Assembly: GCA_024643545.1 (NCBI GenBank)
Contig: JAHEMR010000001.1
Span: 56,593 to 120,592 of the forward strand
Origin: Crocinitomicaceae bacterium
GTDB lineage: Bacteria > Bacteroidota > Bacteroidia > Flavobacteriales_D > Crocinitomicaceae
DNA length: 64,000 bases
Reading direction: 5' to 3'
Under the pieces are notes generated by a model. It was given only the letters and a program-made list of their open reading frames with translations. It did no database searches and was not told where the DNA came from. Each line of letters opens with the position of its first letter. The stretch's first letter is position 1. The translations under genes were made by a program, and so were the position numbers. This document shows positions 9,275-17,983 of the stretch, in pieces.

Positions 9275-9793
9275 TTATTTTTTCTGAACAGGCAATGTAG
9301 CAGTAATTTTTAGAATATCCGCAACATCATTCCCTTTTTTTCCAATATTATATTCTGATCTGCTCACATTAAAATTAGCGACAAATGTGCCTTTATTTCC
9401 TTTTTTCACAAAAGTAAAAGGTATCGACACCTCTTTTTTTATACCATGCATTTCGAGTTTTCCAAGTGCTTTGAACCCAGTTGATGTTTTTTCAATCTTT
9501 GTAGATTCAAATTCTATGTACGGATATTTTTCAGCGTGAAACCATTCGTCACCTCGCGCATGTTTGTTTTGCAAACCATTCCCCGTATTGATAGACTCAA
9601 CTTTTAGCTTAAAGTTTAACTTCGCGCTTGTTAGATTAGTTGGGTCAAAGACAATGGTGCCACTGATTTGATCAAACGTACCACTGACATCTTTATTTGA
9701 AAAAGCCACTTTGTGCGATTCCAATATTGTCCATCCTTGACTATAAGAAGTCAACGAAACAAATAACACCAACAAAAAACCAACTGTTTTCAT
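9275..9793 (-). CDS. YceI family protein (secreted lipocalin-like)
   Basis: A 172-residue exported protein with a signal peptide ending near residue 19 (after SYS). The mature part is a YceI-type beta barrel. Visible family signs are the sequence from VAFSNKDVSG through GTIVFDPTN, HARGDEWFHAEKYP, and the KLEMHGIKKEVSIPF strand with its histidine. YceI proteins bind polyisoprenoid or amphiphilic lipids in the periplasm. It differs clearly from the second YceI protein upstream: a shorter barrel, and DEWFHAEKYP in place of the more typical TADFFDVEKFP. It lies in the middle of the run, 18 bases after the other YceI gene. Confidence 0.88.
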   Translation of the reverse strand: MKTVGFLLVLFVSLTSYSQGWTILESHKVAFSNKDVSGTFDQISGTIVFDPTNLTSAKLNFKLKVESINTGNGLQNKHARGDEWFHAEKYPYIEFESTKIEKTSTGFKALGKLEMHGIKKEVSIPFTFVKKGNKGTFVANFNVSRSEYNIGKKGNDVADILKITATLPVQKK

Positions 9794-9811
9794 CTATTAG
9801 GGAAATTAAAA

Positions 9812-10381
9812 TTAGTTTTTAGAAACTTCTAAATCAGCGATCAAGTTCACTTCGTCTGATAACCCAGGACCAGCTTGACCCACTCCGAAATCTGAACGTT
9901 TCACAACACCTGTAATTTGCAAACCAGCAACATCACCACCAGCTCTATTTTTAGCAGAACCAGTATGCGTTCCAATAAGAGAAACTGATTTCGTAACACC
10001 ATGCATTGTGAAATCACCAACGATGGTATAGTTACTTCCTTTTCCTTTTTTCACAGATGTACTTTTGAATGTAAGCGTTGGGAATTTTTCAACGTCAAAG
10101 AAATCTGCTGTTTTCAAGTGATTATCACGCATTTCTAATCCTGTATTTACGGAGTTTGATTGAGCGGTCATTTCAATTGATGCTCCAACGAAATCTTCAT
10201 TTGGCGTGCTGATTTTCACGTCAAAGTTTGAAAATTGACCACTAATGTTTGTGATTCCCATGTGTGTAATGGTAAATCCTAAACGAGAATGTGCTCCGTC
10301 CAATGACCAATTAGCTACTTCTAATGCTGTAAACGATAACAATGCAAATGCTGCAAAAACGGATAAAACTACTTTTTTCAT
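9812..10381 (-). CDS. YceI family protein (periplasmic polyisoprenoid-binding type)
   Basis: A 189-residue exported protein with a signal peptide of about 20 residues. The barrel carries the classical YceI features: WSLDGAHSRLGFTITHMG at the first strands, the LKTADFFDVEKFP motif in the middle, the GDFTMHGVTKSV strand, and a final KRSDFGVG segment. The family binds long-chain isoprenoids or similar lipids in the periplasm. It is the first gene of a run with a second YceI gene and a membrane protein. The 96 bases between it and mfd hold no clear promoter or terminator, only a weak inverted repeat. Confidence 0.92.
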   Translation of the reverse strand: MKKVVLSVFAAFALLSFTALEVANWSLDGAHSRLGFTITHMGITNISGQFSNFDVKISTPNEDFVGASIEMTAQSNSVNTGLEMRDNHLKTADFFDVEKFPTLTFKSTSVKKGKGSNYTIVGDFTMHGVTKSVSLIGTHTGSAKNRAGGDVAGLQITGVVKRSDFGVGQAGPGLSDEVNLIADLEVSKN

Positions 10382-10477
10382 ATTTTAATTTTTTTGTTAA
10401 ACAATTAATTCAGGGCAAAGTTCATACTTTCTAGCGAACTTTCTCTTGATGTAGGTTAATAGATTTGTTTTTTGAAA

Positions 10478-13400
10478 TTAACCTTGAGGAACCTGCAAAG
10501 CACTTAATTTCTCAAAGGCATCCTTAATGTGTCGAACCGGTTCGATTACCAAGCGTAGTTTGTCATTTTGTTGAACTAATCTATATCCACTTTGGTGTTT
10601 CATAATGGCATTGAGTGCATACGTGAATGCTTCCGTCTCATAGAAAGACGACTGTGGATTGGCAATAAAATAACCCACTAATTTTTCAGATTTAATCACT
10701 AATCTTTCCAAACCTAATTCTTCGGCTAACCAACGCAATTCAAATGAAAACAATAATTCTTTCACCGCTTTCGGAAGTGGTCCAAATCGATCGATGAGTT
10801 CTTTTGAAAACTGATCCAATTCCAATTTATTTTTCAGGCTATCCAATGATTGGTATAAACTCAATCGTTCAGCTACGTTATTTACATAGTCATCCGGAAT
10901 GCGTACCTCCATATCGGTTTCAAAAATACAGTCTTGCACATAAGATGTCATGAACTGATCTGTATGGCGGTCATCAAATAATTCTTTGAATTCGCTTTCC
11001 TTCAATTCTTGCATGGCTTCATTCAAGATTTTTTGATACATCTCAAATCCAATTTCGGAAATAAATCCACTTTGTTCTCCTCCAAGCATATTACCTGCAC
11101 CACGAATATCCAAATCTTTCATGGCAATATTGAATCCTGAACCTAAATCAGAGAATTGTACCAAAGCCTCCAATCTTTTTCTCGCTTCGCTTGTTAACAC
11201 ACTGTATTTCGGAGCAATGAGGTAACAGAATCCTTTTTTATTTGATCTTCCTACCCTTCCTCGTAATTGGTGTAAATCACTCAATCCAAATTTATTCGCA
11301 TCGTTGATGATGATGGTATTTGCATTTGAAATATCAATGCCGGATTCTATGATGGTGGTCGCAAGAAGGACATCGTATTTCCCTTCGATAAAATCCATCA
11401 TGATTGTTTCGAGTTGCTTACCGTCCATTTGACCGTGACCAATTCCAACCCTCACACCTGGACATAACCTAGTAATCATTCCAGCTATTTCACGGATATT
11501 CGACAAGCGATTATTGACAAAAAATACTTGTCCACCGCGTGAAACTTCATAAGCAATGGCATCTCGAATCGTTTCTTCCTGAAATGTAATTATTTCGGTA
11601 AGTACTGGTTGTCGATTTGGAGGTGGCGTATTGATAATGCTTAAATCACGTGCGCCCATTAGTGAAAACTGCAAGGTTCTTGGAATAGGTGTCGCGGTCA
11701 AAGTCAAGGTATCAACCGTTGCTCGGATTGTTTTTAACTTATCCTTTACTGACACACCAAATTTCTGTTCCTCATCAATAATCATGAGTCCCAAATCTTT
11801 AAATTTCACTCTATCAGCGACGACAGCATGTGTTCCAATGAGGATATCAATTTTTCCTTCTGCAAGTTTCTTTAATGTCTCCGTAATATCCTTTGCAGAT
11901 TTAAAGCGATTGATATAATCAACCGTGCAAGGGAAAGCGGAAAGCCTTTCTTTGAAACTTCGGTAATGTTGCAACGACAAGATTGTCGTAGGGACTAATA
12001 CAGCAACTTGTTTGGAATCGGTAACTGCTTTGAAAGCGGCTCGAATAGCCACTTCAGTTTTTCCAAATCCTACGTCGCCACAGACCAATCGATCCATTGG
12101 AGTTGAAGCCTCCATGTCGCGTTTGATGTCTTGCGTTGCTTTGAATTGATCGGGTGTATCTTCAAACATAAAAGACGCCTCCAATTCATTTTGCATATAG
12201 CTATCAGGTGCAAAGGCAAAGCCTGGCTGACTCCTTCTCGTAGCGTATAGTTTTATTAAATCAAAGGCAAGTTCTTTGATTTTCTTTTTCGTTTTATTCT
12301 TTAAGGTCGCCCAGGTTTGAGTTCCAAGTTTGTTCATTTTTGGAACAGAACCATCTTTTCCGGTGAACTTAGAAATGCGATGTAAAGAGTGAATACCTAC
12401 ATAGAGAACATCGCCATCTTTGTAAATCAGACGAATTGCTTCCTGTGGTTTTCCGTTCACATCGATCGTTTCCAAACCAGAAAATTGCCCAACACCATGG
12501 TCAATATGTGTGACATAATCGCCTTTTTGGAGGTTGTAAATTTCCTTTAATGTTAAGGCTTGTTTTGCTTGTCTAAATCCTTCTTTCAAGCGAAAACGAT
12601 GGTAACGCTCAAAAATTTGATGGTCTGTATAGCAGACTAATTTTAATTCCGGAGAAATAAATCCTTCATGTAGCGAGAAATTAATGGCTGTAAAGCTCAC
12701 CTCTGCCCCGATATCCTCAAAAATTTGGTAAAGCCGTTCAATTTGTCTTGGTTGATTGGAGAAAATTAAATTTTCGAAGCGATTGGATTGTCTTGCGAGT
12801 AAATCCGTTTTCAATAACTCAAAGTTCTTGCTAAAATTCGGTTGTGGTATAAAATCGAATTCAAAGTTATTCGTTGTTTTGTAGTGAAATACTGGTCCCC
12901 ATTCGACAATTTTAATGCGTTCTAAACTCTTTTGAAGTTCAACAGAGGATAAGTATAACGAACTCGGCAAGGTATGTCGTACCGTTTCATTCAGATTTCC
13001 ATAGATTTCCACAGAACGATCGTATTCTTTCCTAAGGATACTTTCCATTCGTTCGTAGGAACTCAACCAACAACTTAAGTCTTGTCCAAGAAAAGTGAAG
13101 ATGTCTTCTTGTGATTCTATGCTCAACTGACCTTGAATATTTGGAATTACATTAAAAAACGCATGTGTATTTATAGACAACTGCGTGGCTGCGTCGAAAG
13201 TGCGTATCGATTCGACTTCCTCACCAAAGAACTCAATGCGAAAAGGAAAATCATTTGCGTATGAAAATACGTCTACAATTCCTCCTCGGATAGAGAACTG
13301 ACCTGGTTCATAAACAAAGTCAACACGTTCAAACGCATATTCTAATAGTAGTTCATTGATGAAATCGATGCTGTAATTTTTTCCGAGTTCAATCCGAAGT

Positions 13401-13825
13401 GTATTTTTTACTAAATTTTTTTGGGTGGGAACCTTTTCAAACAAGGCTTCTGGATAGGTGACGATCCATGCATTCGCACCTCCTGAAATTCGTTCGAGGA
13501 CCTCTGCCCTGGTCACCACATTGGCATTGTCGGTTTCCTCTAATTGATAGGGTACGCGGTAAGATGCCGGGAAAAACAAAACACGTTTGTCATCGGGAAA
13601 AAGTCCTTCTAAATCATTTAAAAAATAAGCAGCTTCTTCTTTGTCCTCTAGAACAAATAGGTGGTTTCCAGGGACCTGTTGTGCTACACAAATGGATGTC
13701 AATGACTTAGCAGATCCAACGAGTCCTTTCCAATGGACGCGCACGTTCCCCTGGCTTAAAAGTGAAGCTGTTTCATCTATTTGCCTAAGTTTGGCAATGG
13801 ATTTCAGGAGTTGTGTTTGGTCCAT
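10478..13825 (-). CDS. mfd: Transcription-repair coupling factor
   Basis: Releases RNA polymerase stalled at DNA lesions and recruits UvrA. The 1115-residue protein has a UvrB-like N-terminal module and the RNA-polymerase-interacting CarD-like domain (LQKGDYVTHIDHGVGQF, then YVGIHSLHRIS, around residues 475-545). The superfamily 2 helicase core follows, with Walker A GDVGFGKTE near residue 615 and the DEEQ box near 715. The TRCF C-terminal domain ends the protein. The frame opens 12 codons earlier at a TTG (13861), but the ATG at 13825 gives the normal MDQTQLL-type start and is preferred. It is transcribed away from exbB. Confidence 0.96.
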   Translation of the reverse strand: MDQTQLLKSIAKLRQIDETASLLSQGNVRVHWKGLVGSAKSLTSICVAQQVPGNHLFVLEDKEEAAYFLNDLEGLFPDDKRVLFFPASYRVPYQLEETDNANVVTRAEVLERISGGANAWIVTYPEALFEKVPTQKNLVKNTLRIELGKNYSIDFINELLLEYAFERVDFVYEPGQFSIRGGIVDVFSYANDFPFRIEFFGEEVESIRTFDAATQLSINTHAFFNVIPNIQGQLSIESQEDIFTFLGQDLSCWLSSYERMESILRKEYDRSVEIYGNLNETVRHTLPSSLYLSSVELQKSLERIKIVEWGPVFHYKTTNNFEFDFIPQPNFSKNFELLKTDLLARQSNRFENLIFSNQPRQIERLYQIFEDIGAEVSFTAINFSLHEGFISPELKLVCYTDHQIFERYHRFRLKEGFRQAKQALTLKEIYNLQKGDYVTHIDHGVGQFSGLETIDVNGKPQEAIRLIYKDGDVLYVGIHSLHRISKFTGKDGSVPKMNKLGTQTWATLKNKTKKKIKELAFDLIKLYATRRSQPGFAFAPDSYMQNELEASFMFEDTPDQFKATQDIKRDMEASTPMDRLVCGDVGFGKTEVAIRAAFKAVTDSKQVAVLVPTTILSLQHYRSFKERLSAFPCTVDYINRFKSAKDITETLKKLAEGKIDILIGTHAVVADRVKFKDLGLMIIDEEQKFGVSVKDKLKTIRATVDTLTLTATPIPRTLQFSLMGARDLSIINTPPPNRQPVLTEIITFQEETIRDAIAYEVSRGGQVFFVNNRLSNIREIAGMITRLCPGVRVGIGHGQMDGKQLETIMMDFIEGKYDVLLATTIIESGIDISNANTIIINDANKFGLSDLHQLRGRVGRSNKKGFCYLIAPKYSVLTSEARKRLEALVQFSDLGSGFNIAMKDLDIRGAGNMLGGEQSGFISEIGFEMYQKILNEAMQELKESEFKELFDDRHTDQFMTSYVQDCIFETDMEVRIPDDYVNNVAERLSLYQSLDSLKNKLELDQFSKELIDRFGPLPKAVKELLFSFELRWLAEELGLERLVIKSEKLVGYFIANPQSSFYETEAFTYALNAIMKHQSGYRLVQQNDKLRLVIEPVRHIKDAFEKLSALQVPQG

Positions 13826-13833
13826 GAATAGCG

Positions 13834-13861
13834 CGAAATTAAGGATTCTTATTTGATTCAA
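13834..13861 (-). promoter_or_regulatory. Possible mfd promoter (TTG-N17-TAATTTCG)
   Basis: On the minus strand a TTG (13861-13859) is followed after 17 bases by TAATTTCG (13841-13834), one base off TAnnTTTG. The ATG of mfd begins eight bases further. If real, it rules out the upstream TTG as start codon. Spacing and mismatch make it weak. Confidence 0.22.
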
Positions 13862-14074
13862 AACACAGAATTTCGATAGATGTTTGGATTATCTCGTGAA
13901 AAAATGCGATTCCGAACAAACCAAGCATAAATTGATTGTAACAGAATGAACGATAATCCGTTCTCGCTGTAGCGGAACATTGAAATAACAATTTGATGTG
14001 AATATCTAATGGGATCGCATCATTTTAACCTGTTTTCGTTTTTTACTTTTATCCGACGAAATTTAACAAACCAT

Positions 14075-14827
14075 ATGAAAAAACAATTGAAATATCTTTT
14101 TGCGATCTCAACTTTGATTTCAGCAGGATTTATGTACGCTCAAGATTCGGTAGTGCCTGTAGGTGGAAATACGGCAGAAGCAACAGGTAAAATTGTAGAA
14201 GAAATCTCTGCATTAGAGTTTTTAATGAAGGGTGGATTCTTTTTAATTCCGATTGCAATCCTTTTGTTTTACACTTCGTATGTAGCTGTTGAACGTTACC
14301 TTTACATCAAGCGCATGACAAAGCACAACAAAAGTATGTTGACGCAAATTAAGTCAAATTTAGAGAATGCGAATATCCAAGGAGCGCTTAACACATTAGC
14401 TCAAGATCAAACTGCCTTCGGAAACGTGGTAAGAGAAGGTGTTCAATCAATGGGAAGACCTATTCCACAAATTGAATCTAACATGGAGAAGGTTGCCAAT
14501 ATTGAAATTGGTAAAATGGAGAAAAACATTGGTCATTTAGGATTAATTGCTGGAATTGCTCCAACACTTGGATTCATCGGTACTATTTCTGGGGTAATCA
14601 AAATTTTCTACAGCATTTCCGTTACGGAAAATGTATCCATCGGAAATATTTCAGGTGGTTTATACGAGAAGATGATTTCCTCAGGATCTGGTTTGGTTGT
14701 TGGTATCATTGCATTTACTGCCTACCATTTATTGAATGGAATGATTGATAACTACGCGTTAGCAATCCAACGAGTTAATTTAGAATTCATCAAATTGAAC
14801 AGACCTAGCGATGGCAATAAAGCGTAA
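14075..14827 (+). CDS. exbB: MotA/TolQ/ExbB proton channel family protein
   Basis: Part of a proton-motive-force motor in the inner membrane that energises outer-membrane processes through a TonB-like protein. The 250-residue protein has an N-terminal signal-like hydrophobic stretch (about 5-22, ending YAQ), then three ExbB helices (about 55-75, 155-180 and 205-225). The GLIAGIAPTLGFIGTISG and SSGSGLVVG segments are the conserved pore helices. An in-frame ATG at 14009 would add 22 residues before the signal, so 14075 is chosen. The gene overlaps exbD by 17 bases and is followed by a TonB-like gene. Many Bacteroidota ExbB proteins carry this extra N-terminal segment. Confidence 0.92.
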   Translation: MKKQLKYLFAISTLISAGFMYAQDSVVPVGGNTAEATGKIVEEISALEFLMKGGFFLIPIAILLFYTSYVAVERYLYIKRMTKHNKSMLTQIKSNLENANIQGALNTLAQDQTAFGNVVREGVQSMGRPIPQIESNMEKVANIEIGKMEKNIGHLGLIAGIAPTLGFIGTISGVIKIFYSISVTENVSIGNISGGLYEKMISSGSGLVVGIIAFTAYHLLNGMIDNYALAIQRVNLEFIKLNRPSDGNKA

Positions 14828-15224
14828 TAGAAGGTTCCATGCGGAAGTAGCTACTTCTGCATTGAGCGACATCATGTTTTTCTTGTTGTTGTTCTTTTTG
14901 ATTATATCTACGCTTGCGAATCCGAACGTAATAAAAGTTCCCCTTCCACAAGCAAAGAATAATGAAAAAACGAACAAAGCTCACGTGGCCTTGTCGGTAG
15001 AAATCGATCCAGTGACGAACGCAAAGAAATACAGTGTGGATAATAAAGAGGTTCCTTATGATCAAATTGGTTCCGTTCTTGTAAAAGAAACACAAAAGAA
15101 AGGAGACAGTACTGTGGTATTGCGCATACCTTTCGATTCTAAAGTTCAGGAATTAGTGGATTTACTAGAAATTGGCATGGTCAATCAATTAAAAATGATC
15201 ATCGCAACAAAGGAGCATAGTTAG
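14811..15224 (+). CDS. exbD: ExbD/TolR family biopolymer transport protein
   Basis: Partner of ExbB in the proton channel. The 137-residue protein has a short basic cytoplasmic N-terminus, one transmembrane helix (about 18-37) with the essential aspartate in SALSDIMFF, and a periplasmic domain of about 95 residues. It starts inside the 3' end of exbB (17-base overlap) and is followed 39 bases later by the TonB-like gene. The NANPNVI-type stretch after the helix and the VDLLEIGMVNQLKMIIAT helix near the C-terminus are usual for ExbD. Confidence 0.93.
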   Translation: MAIKRNRRFHAEVATSALSDIMFFLLLFFLIISTLANPNVIKVPLPQAKNNEKTNKAHVALSVEIDPVTNAKKYSVDNKEVPYDQIGSVLVKETQKKGDSTVVLRIPFDSKVQELVDLLEIGMVNQLKMIIATKEHS

Positions 15225-15263
15225 AATAACGAGAAGTTTTCGTTTCAAAGAAAAGAACTAAAG

Positions 15264-16037
15264 ATGAGTGCATATATCGACATATTTGAAAAAGATTACA
15301 TGGAATCTAGAAGTGAAGTCAAGAAATCCTTGGTTTACACCTCTATTTCCCTGTTGATTCTTTTCATTTTACTGATGATAACACACTTCAACATTCTTCC
15401 TGCCATACCCGAGGATATTCCGCCATTAAAATCAGACGAAGTCATTGAATTGTTTGAAATGGAACATGTGGAATTGATTCCCGAAGAAAGTGGGAGTCGT
15501 GGTGGTGGAACATCCTCTGATTCGCCCATCGATCAACCACAAGACCAAACAGAACGCGTAGCAACGAGTCATTCTAGTGATTTCACTACACCAAGCGGAC
15601 AATCCAATAACCACAATACGAATAATTCCAATAACCCTACTTCTACCACCGTGCGTGGAACGAATTACTTTGGGACTGGAGGTAATGGCGGTGGAAATGG
15701 CTCCGGAAATGGTCCATTTGGAGGTTCTGGAAGTGGACCAGATGACGGTGTGGGACCAGGAAGAGGTTCGGGTAGCGGTAAAACGCGTGTGCGTCTAAAC
15801 AACATTGTTCAACCTCAATACGACATCGATGTCGATTGTAAAGTTGGACTTAAATTAACCATCAATGCAGATGGTGTTGTTACAGATTGTCGACCGATTA
15901 AATCCGTTACAACATGTACGAGTCAAAGTATAATTAATGATGTAATTCGACTTGTGAAACAACAAGTTCGATTCAACAAGGATCCTGGATCTCCGTTAGT
16001 TCAAGCTGATTATACCATCAGGTTAAACGCAAGATAA
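15264..16037 (+). CDS. TonB-like energy transducer with Gly/Ser/Asn-rich linker
   Basis: A 257-residue protein with one N-terminal transmembrane helix (about 23-43), a long disordered linker and a C-terminal alpha/beta domain (about 175-257). Its place right after exbB-exbD and this layout point to a TonB-type transducer carrying motor energy across the periplasm. The linker (about 75-170) is rich in Gly, Ser, Asn and Thr rather than the Pro-Lys/Pro-Glu runs of classical TonB. The C-terminal domain has three cysteines (in DVDCKVG, VTDCRP and TTCTSQ) and keeps the INADGVV hairpin typical of TonB domains. The outer-membrane partner is unknown. It ends 13 bases from the convergent fbp gene. Confidence 0.75.
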   Translation: MSAYIDIFEKDYMESRSEVKKSLVYTSISLLILFILLMITHFNILPAIPEDIPPLKSDEVIELFEMEHVELIPEESGSRGGGTSSDSPIDQPQDQTERVATSHSSDFTTPSGQSNNHNTNNSNNPTSTTVRGTNYFGTGGNGGGNGSGNGPFGGSGSGPDDGVGPGRGSGSGKTRVRLNNIVQPQYDIDVDCKVGLKLTINADGVVTDCRPIKSVTTCTSQSIINDVIRLVKQQVRFNKDPGSPLVQADYTIRLNAR

Positions 16038-16050
16038 ACTTAGAATTCGT

Positions 16051-17046
16051 TTAACAACTCATAGATTTTTCAACCATCAATTTAGATCCAACGTAATATG
16101 GAATGCGTTGGTGTAATTGAGTTGGTTGAATTTCCATAATCCGTTTTTTTCCGGTGGTGGCAAGTCCACCAGCTTGTTCTGCGATAAATGCCAATGGATT
16201 GCATTCGTATAACAAGCGCAATCTTCCTTCAGGAGCAGATGGAACAGCTGGATAAATGTATATTCCACCTTTGATCATGTGGCGGTGAAAATCAGCGACA
16301 AGAGAACCAATATATCTTCCTGAATATGGTTTACCCGTTTGATTTTCATTGCTTTGACAATACTTAATGTAAGCTTTCAAGCTTGGGTCAAAATCGTTTA
16401 AGTTACCTTCGTTCACGGCATAAATGCGTCCATTTTCAGGCATTTTCATGTCAGGATGTGAAAGGAAAAATTCACCGATGCTTGGGTCTAACGTAAATCC
16501 ATTTACGCCATTACCCGTTGTATAAACAAGAATTGTAGATGATCCGTAAAGTACATATCCAGCAGCAACTTGTTCCGTTCCGGGTTGCAACATGTCTTCC
16601 AATGTCGCTTTCGTTCCTTGCGGAGAAATGCGTCGATAAATGGAAAAGATGGTTCCAATTGAAACATTTACATCGATGTTACTTGAACCATCTAGGGGAT
16701 CAAACAACACAACATACTTGCCATTTTTAGACTGTTCAGATTCAAAAGCTAAGAAGTCATCATTTTCTTCTGAGGCAATTCCACATACTTCACCACCGTT
16801 GGAAAAAGCGCGAATGAATGCCTCATCCGCAACAACATCCAATTTTTGTTGTTCTTCCCCTTGAACATTTTGACCGCCTTGGGCACCCAAAATATGTTCA
16901 ACGAGACCTGCTTTACGCACATCGTTACTTACTATTTTGGAAGCAAGAACAATGTCATTTAGCAATCTTGAAAGTTCACCTGTAGCAAAAGGAAAGTGAC
17001 TTTGATTCGTCACGATAAACTCGTGCAGCGTGATCAATCTTGACAT
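16051..17046 (-). CDS. fbp: Class I fructose-1,6-bisphosphatase
   Basis: Hydrolyses fructose 1,6-bisphosphate to fructose 6-phosphate in gluconeogenesis; cytoplasmic. The 331-residue protein has the length of class I enzymes. Key motifs are ASEENDDF (metal-binding glutamates), [11 protein letters not shown] (metal and substrate site), the NEGN and KYCQS region, [15 protein letters not shown], and GGIYIYPA near residue 255. It lies eight bases after a universal stress protein gene on the same strand and is probably co-transcribed with it. Such pairing is not general, and I draw no functional conclusion from it. Confidence 0.96.
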   Translation of the reverse strand: MSRLITLHEFIVTNQSHFPFATGELSRLLNDIVLASKIVSNDVRKAGLVEHILGAQGGQNVQGEEQQKLDVVADEAFIRAFSNGGEVCGIASEENDDFLAFESEQSKNGKYVVLFDPLDGSSNIDVNVSIGTIFSIYRRISPQGTKATLEDMLQPGTEQVAAGYVLYGSSTILVYTTGNGVNGFTLDPSIGEFFLSHPDMKMPENGRIYAVNEGNLNDFDPSLKAYIKYCQSNENQTGKPYSGRYIGSLVADFHRHMIKGGIYIYPAVPSAPEGRLRLLYECNPLAFIAEQAGGLATTGKKRIMEIQPTQLHQRIPYYVGSKLMVEKSMSC

Positions 17047-17054
17047 GGTATAAA

Positions 17055-17879
17055 TTAGATAGAAAACATACTACCATGTTCGTTTCCAATTTGAATTGGA
17101 TTAACGATCAAGGTAGGAATTAATGCATCGTTTGTGATGATGTATTGTTCGTAATTGGTTGTTAAAGCTGATAAGAAATTATTGCGGTTCAAGTTCATGA
17201 TTGCAATTAAATCAGCGTCTACACTCACCGCATATTTCACGACTTCTTTATCAAATCCACTTCTTGAAACAATTGCAGAAGTCATTTCAATATTTCTGTC
17301 TTTAAAGAAGCTTTCAGAAAAAGTGATATTCGAAACCACTTGGTGGCGAAGGTATTCATCTGTTTCATCGGGAGTTACCACGTGAACTTTTGAATTAAAG
17401 TATTTCGCCAAATTGGCAACAATGGATAATTTTTGTTTTGTCTCTTTGTGTAAATCCATGGGTACAACGATGGAATCGTATCCTGTTGCTTTCACAGATT
17501 TCTCTTGAACGATGATAAAAGGCACTTGAGAACTTGTTACAACTTTCAATGCATGGCTTCCAGTGATGTGTTGCCATCCATGTGCTCCATGTGTTCCCAT
17601 GAAAATTAACTCAGCTTGGTGCTCAGCCGCAAATGCGCCAATATCTTCAAAAATACTACCTATTCGAACATTTGGTTGAATATCCACTCCCTCTCCAGCA
17701 AATGTTGCAATCACATTTTGCAATTGCACTAATGCATCTTGAATTTGATTTTCTTTAGAAACAACGTGCAGAATCTGAACAATAGCGTTTAGTGGTTTTG
17801 CAGTTGCAATTGCGTGTTGTAGAGCGATATCCGCAACGGTCGTAAAATCATGGGGTACGATAAATGTTTTTTGTTGCAT
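17055..17879 (-). CDS. Universal stress protein with two Usp domains
   Basis: A 274-residue cytoplasmic protein made of two tandem UspA-like domains (about 1-140 and 148-274), the usual form in Bacteroidota. The first domain starts FIVPHDFTT and ends with MGTHGAHG...TGSHALKVV, close to the ATP-binding G-2x-G-9x-G(S/T) motif. In the second domain this glycine motif is lost ([19 protein letters not shown]), so only the first half is likely to bind nucleotide. The gene precedes fbp by eight bases. A TAnnTTTG box lies 14 bases before the ATG. Confidence 0.9.
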   Translation of the reverse strand: MQQKTFIVPHDFTTVADIALQHAIATAKPLNAIVQILHVVSKENQIQDALVQLQNVIATFAGEGVDIQPNVRIGSIFEDIGAFAAEHQAELIFMGTHGAHGWQHITGSHALKVVTSSQVPFIIVQEKSVKATGYDSIVVPMDLHKETKQKLSIVANLAKYFNSKVHVVTPDETDEYLRHQVVSNITFSESFFKDRNIEMTSAIVSRSGFDKEVVKYAVSVDADLIAIMNLNRNNFLSALTTNYEQYIITNDALIPTLIVNPIQIGNEHGSMFSI

Positions 17880-17893
17880 AGTTGTATTTTTTA

Positions 17894-17901
17894 CAAAATT
17901 A
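17894..17901 (-). promoter_or_regulatory. Candidate -7 box for usp-fbp (TAATTTTG)
   Basis: TAATTTTG on the minus strand matches TAnnTTTG exactly and ends 14 bases before the usp ATG. No TTG occurs at the expected distance. Confidence 0.33.
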
Positions 17902-17937
17902 AGACAAAGTGACTAAAGAACGCACTAGTTTTATCTT

Positions 17938-17945
17938 TATTTTTG
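17938..17945 (+). promoter_or_regulatory. Candidate -7 box for the GH3-family gene (TATTTTTG)
   Basis: TATTTTTG on the plus strand matches TAnnTTTG and ends 38 bases before the ATG at 17984. No clear -33 TTG is seen. With the box at 17894 on the other strand it would form a divergent promoter pair. Confidence 0.33.
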
Positions 17946-17983
17946 TATGAAGGTGATTTACTTTTCAAGACTAAAACAGGATT

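Noticed and set aside
10417..10442. Seven-base-pair inverted repeat between mfd and yceI
   Set aside because: The loop is 12 bases and neither strand has a following T run, so it is not a convincing terminator or operator.
13826..13861. TTG start extending mfd by 12 residues
   Set aside because: The ATG at 13825 gives the usual N-terminus, and the TTG is more likely part of a promoter.
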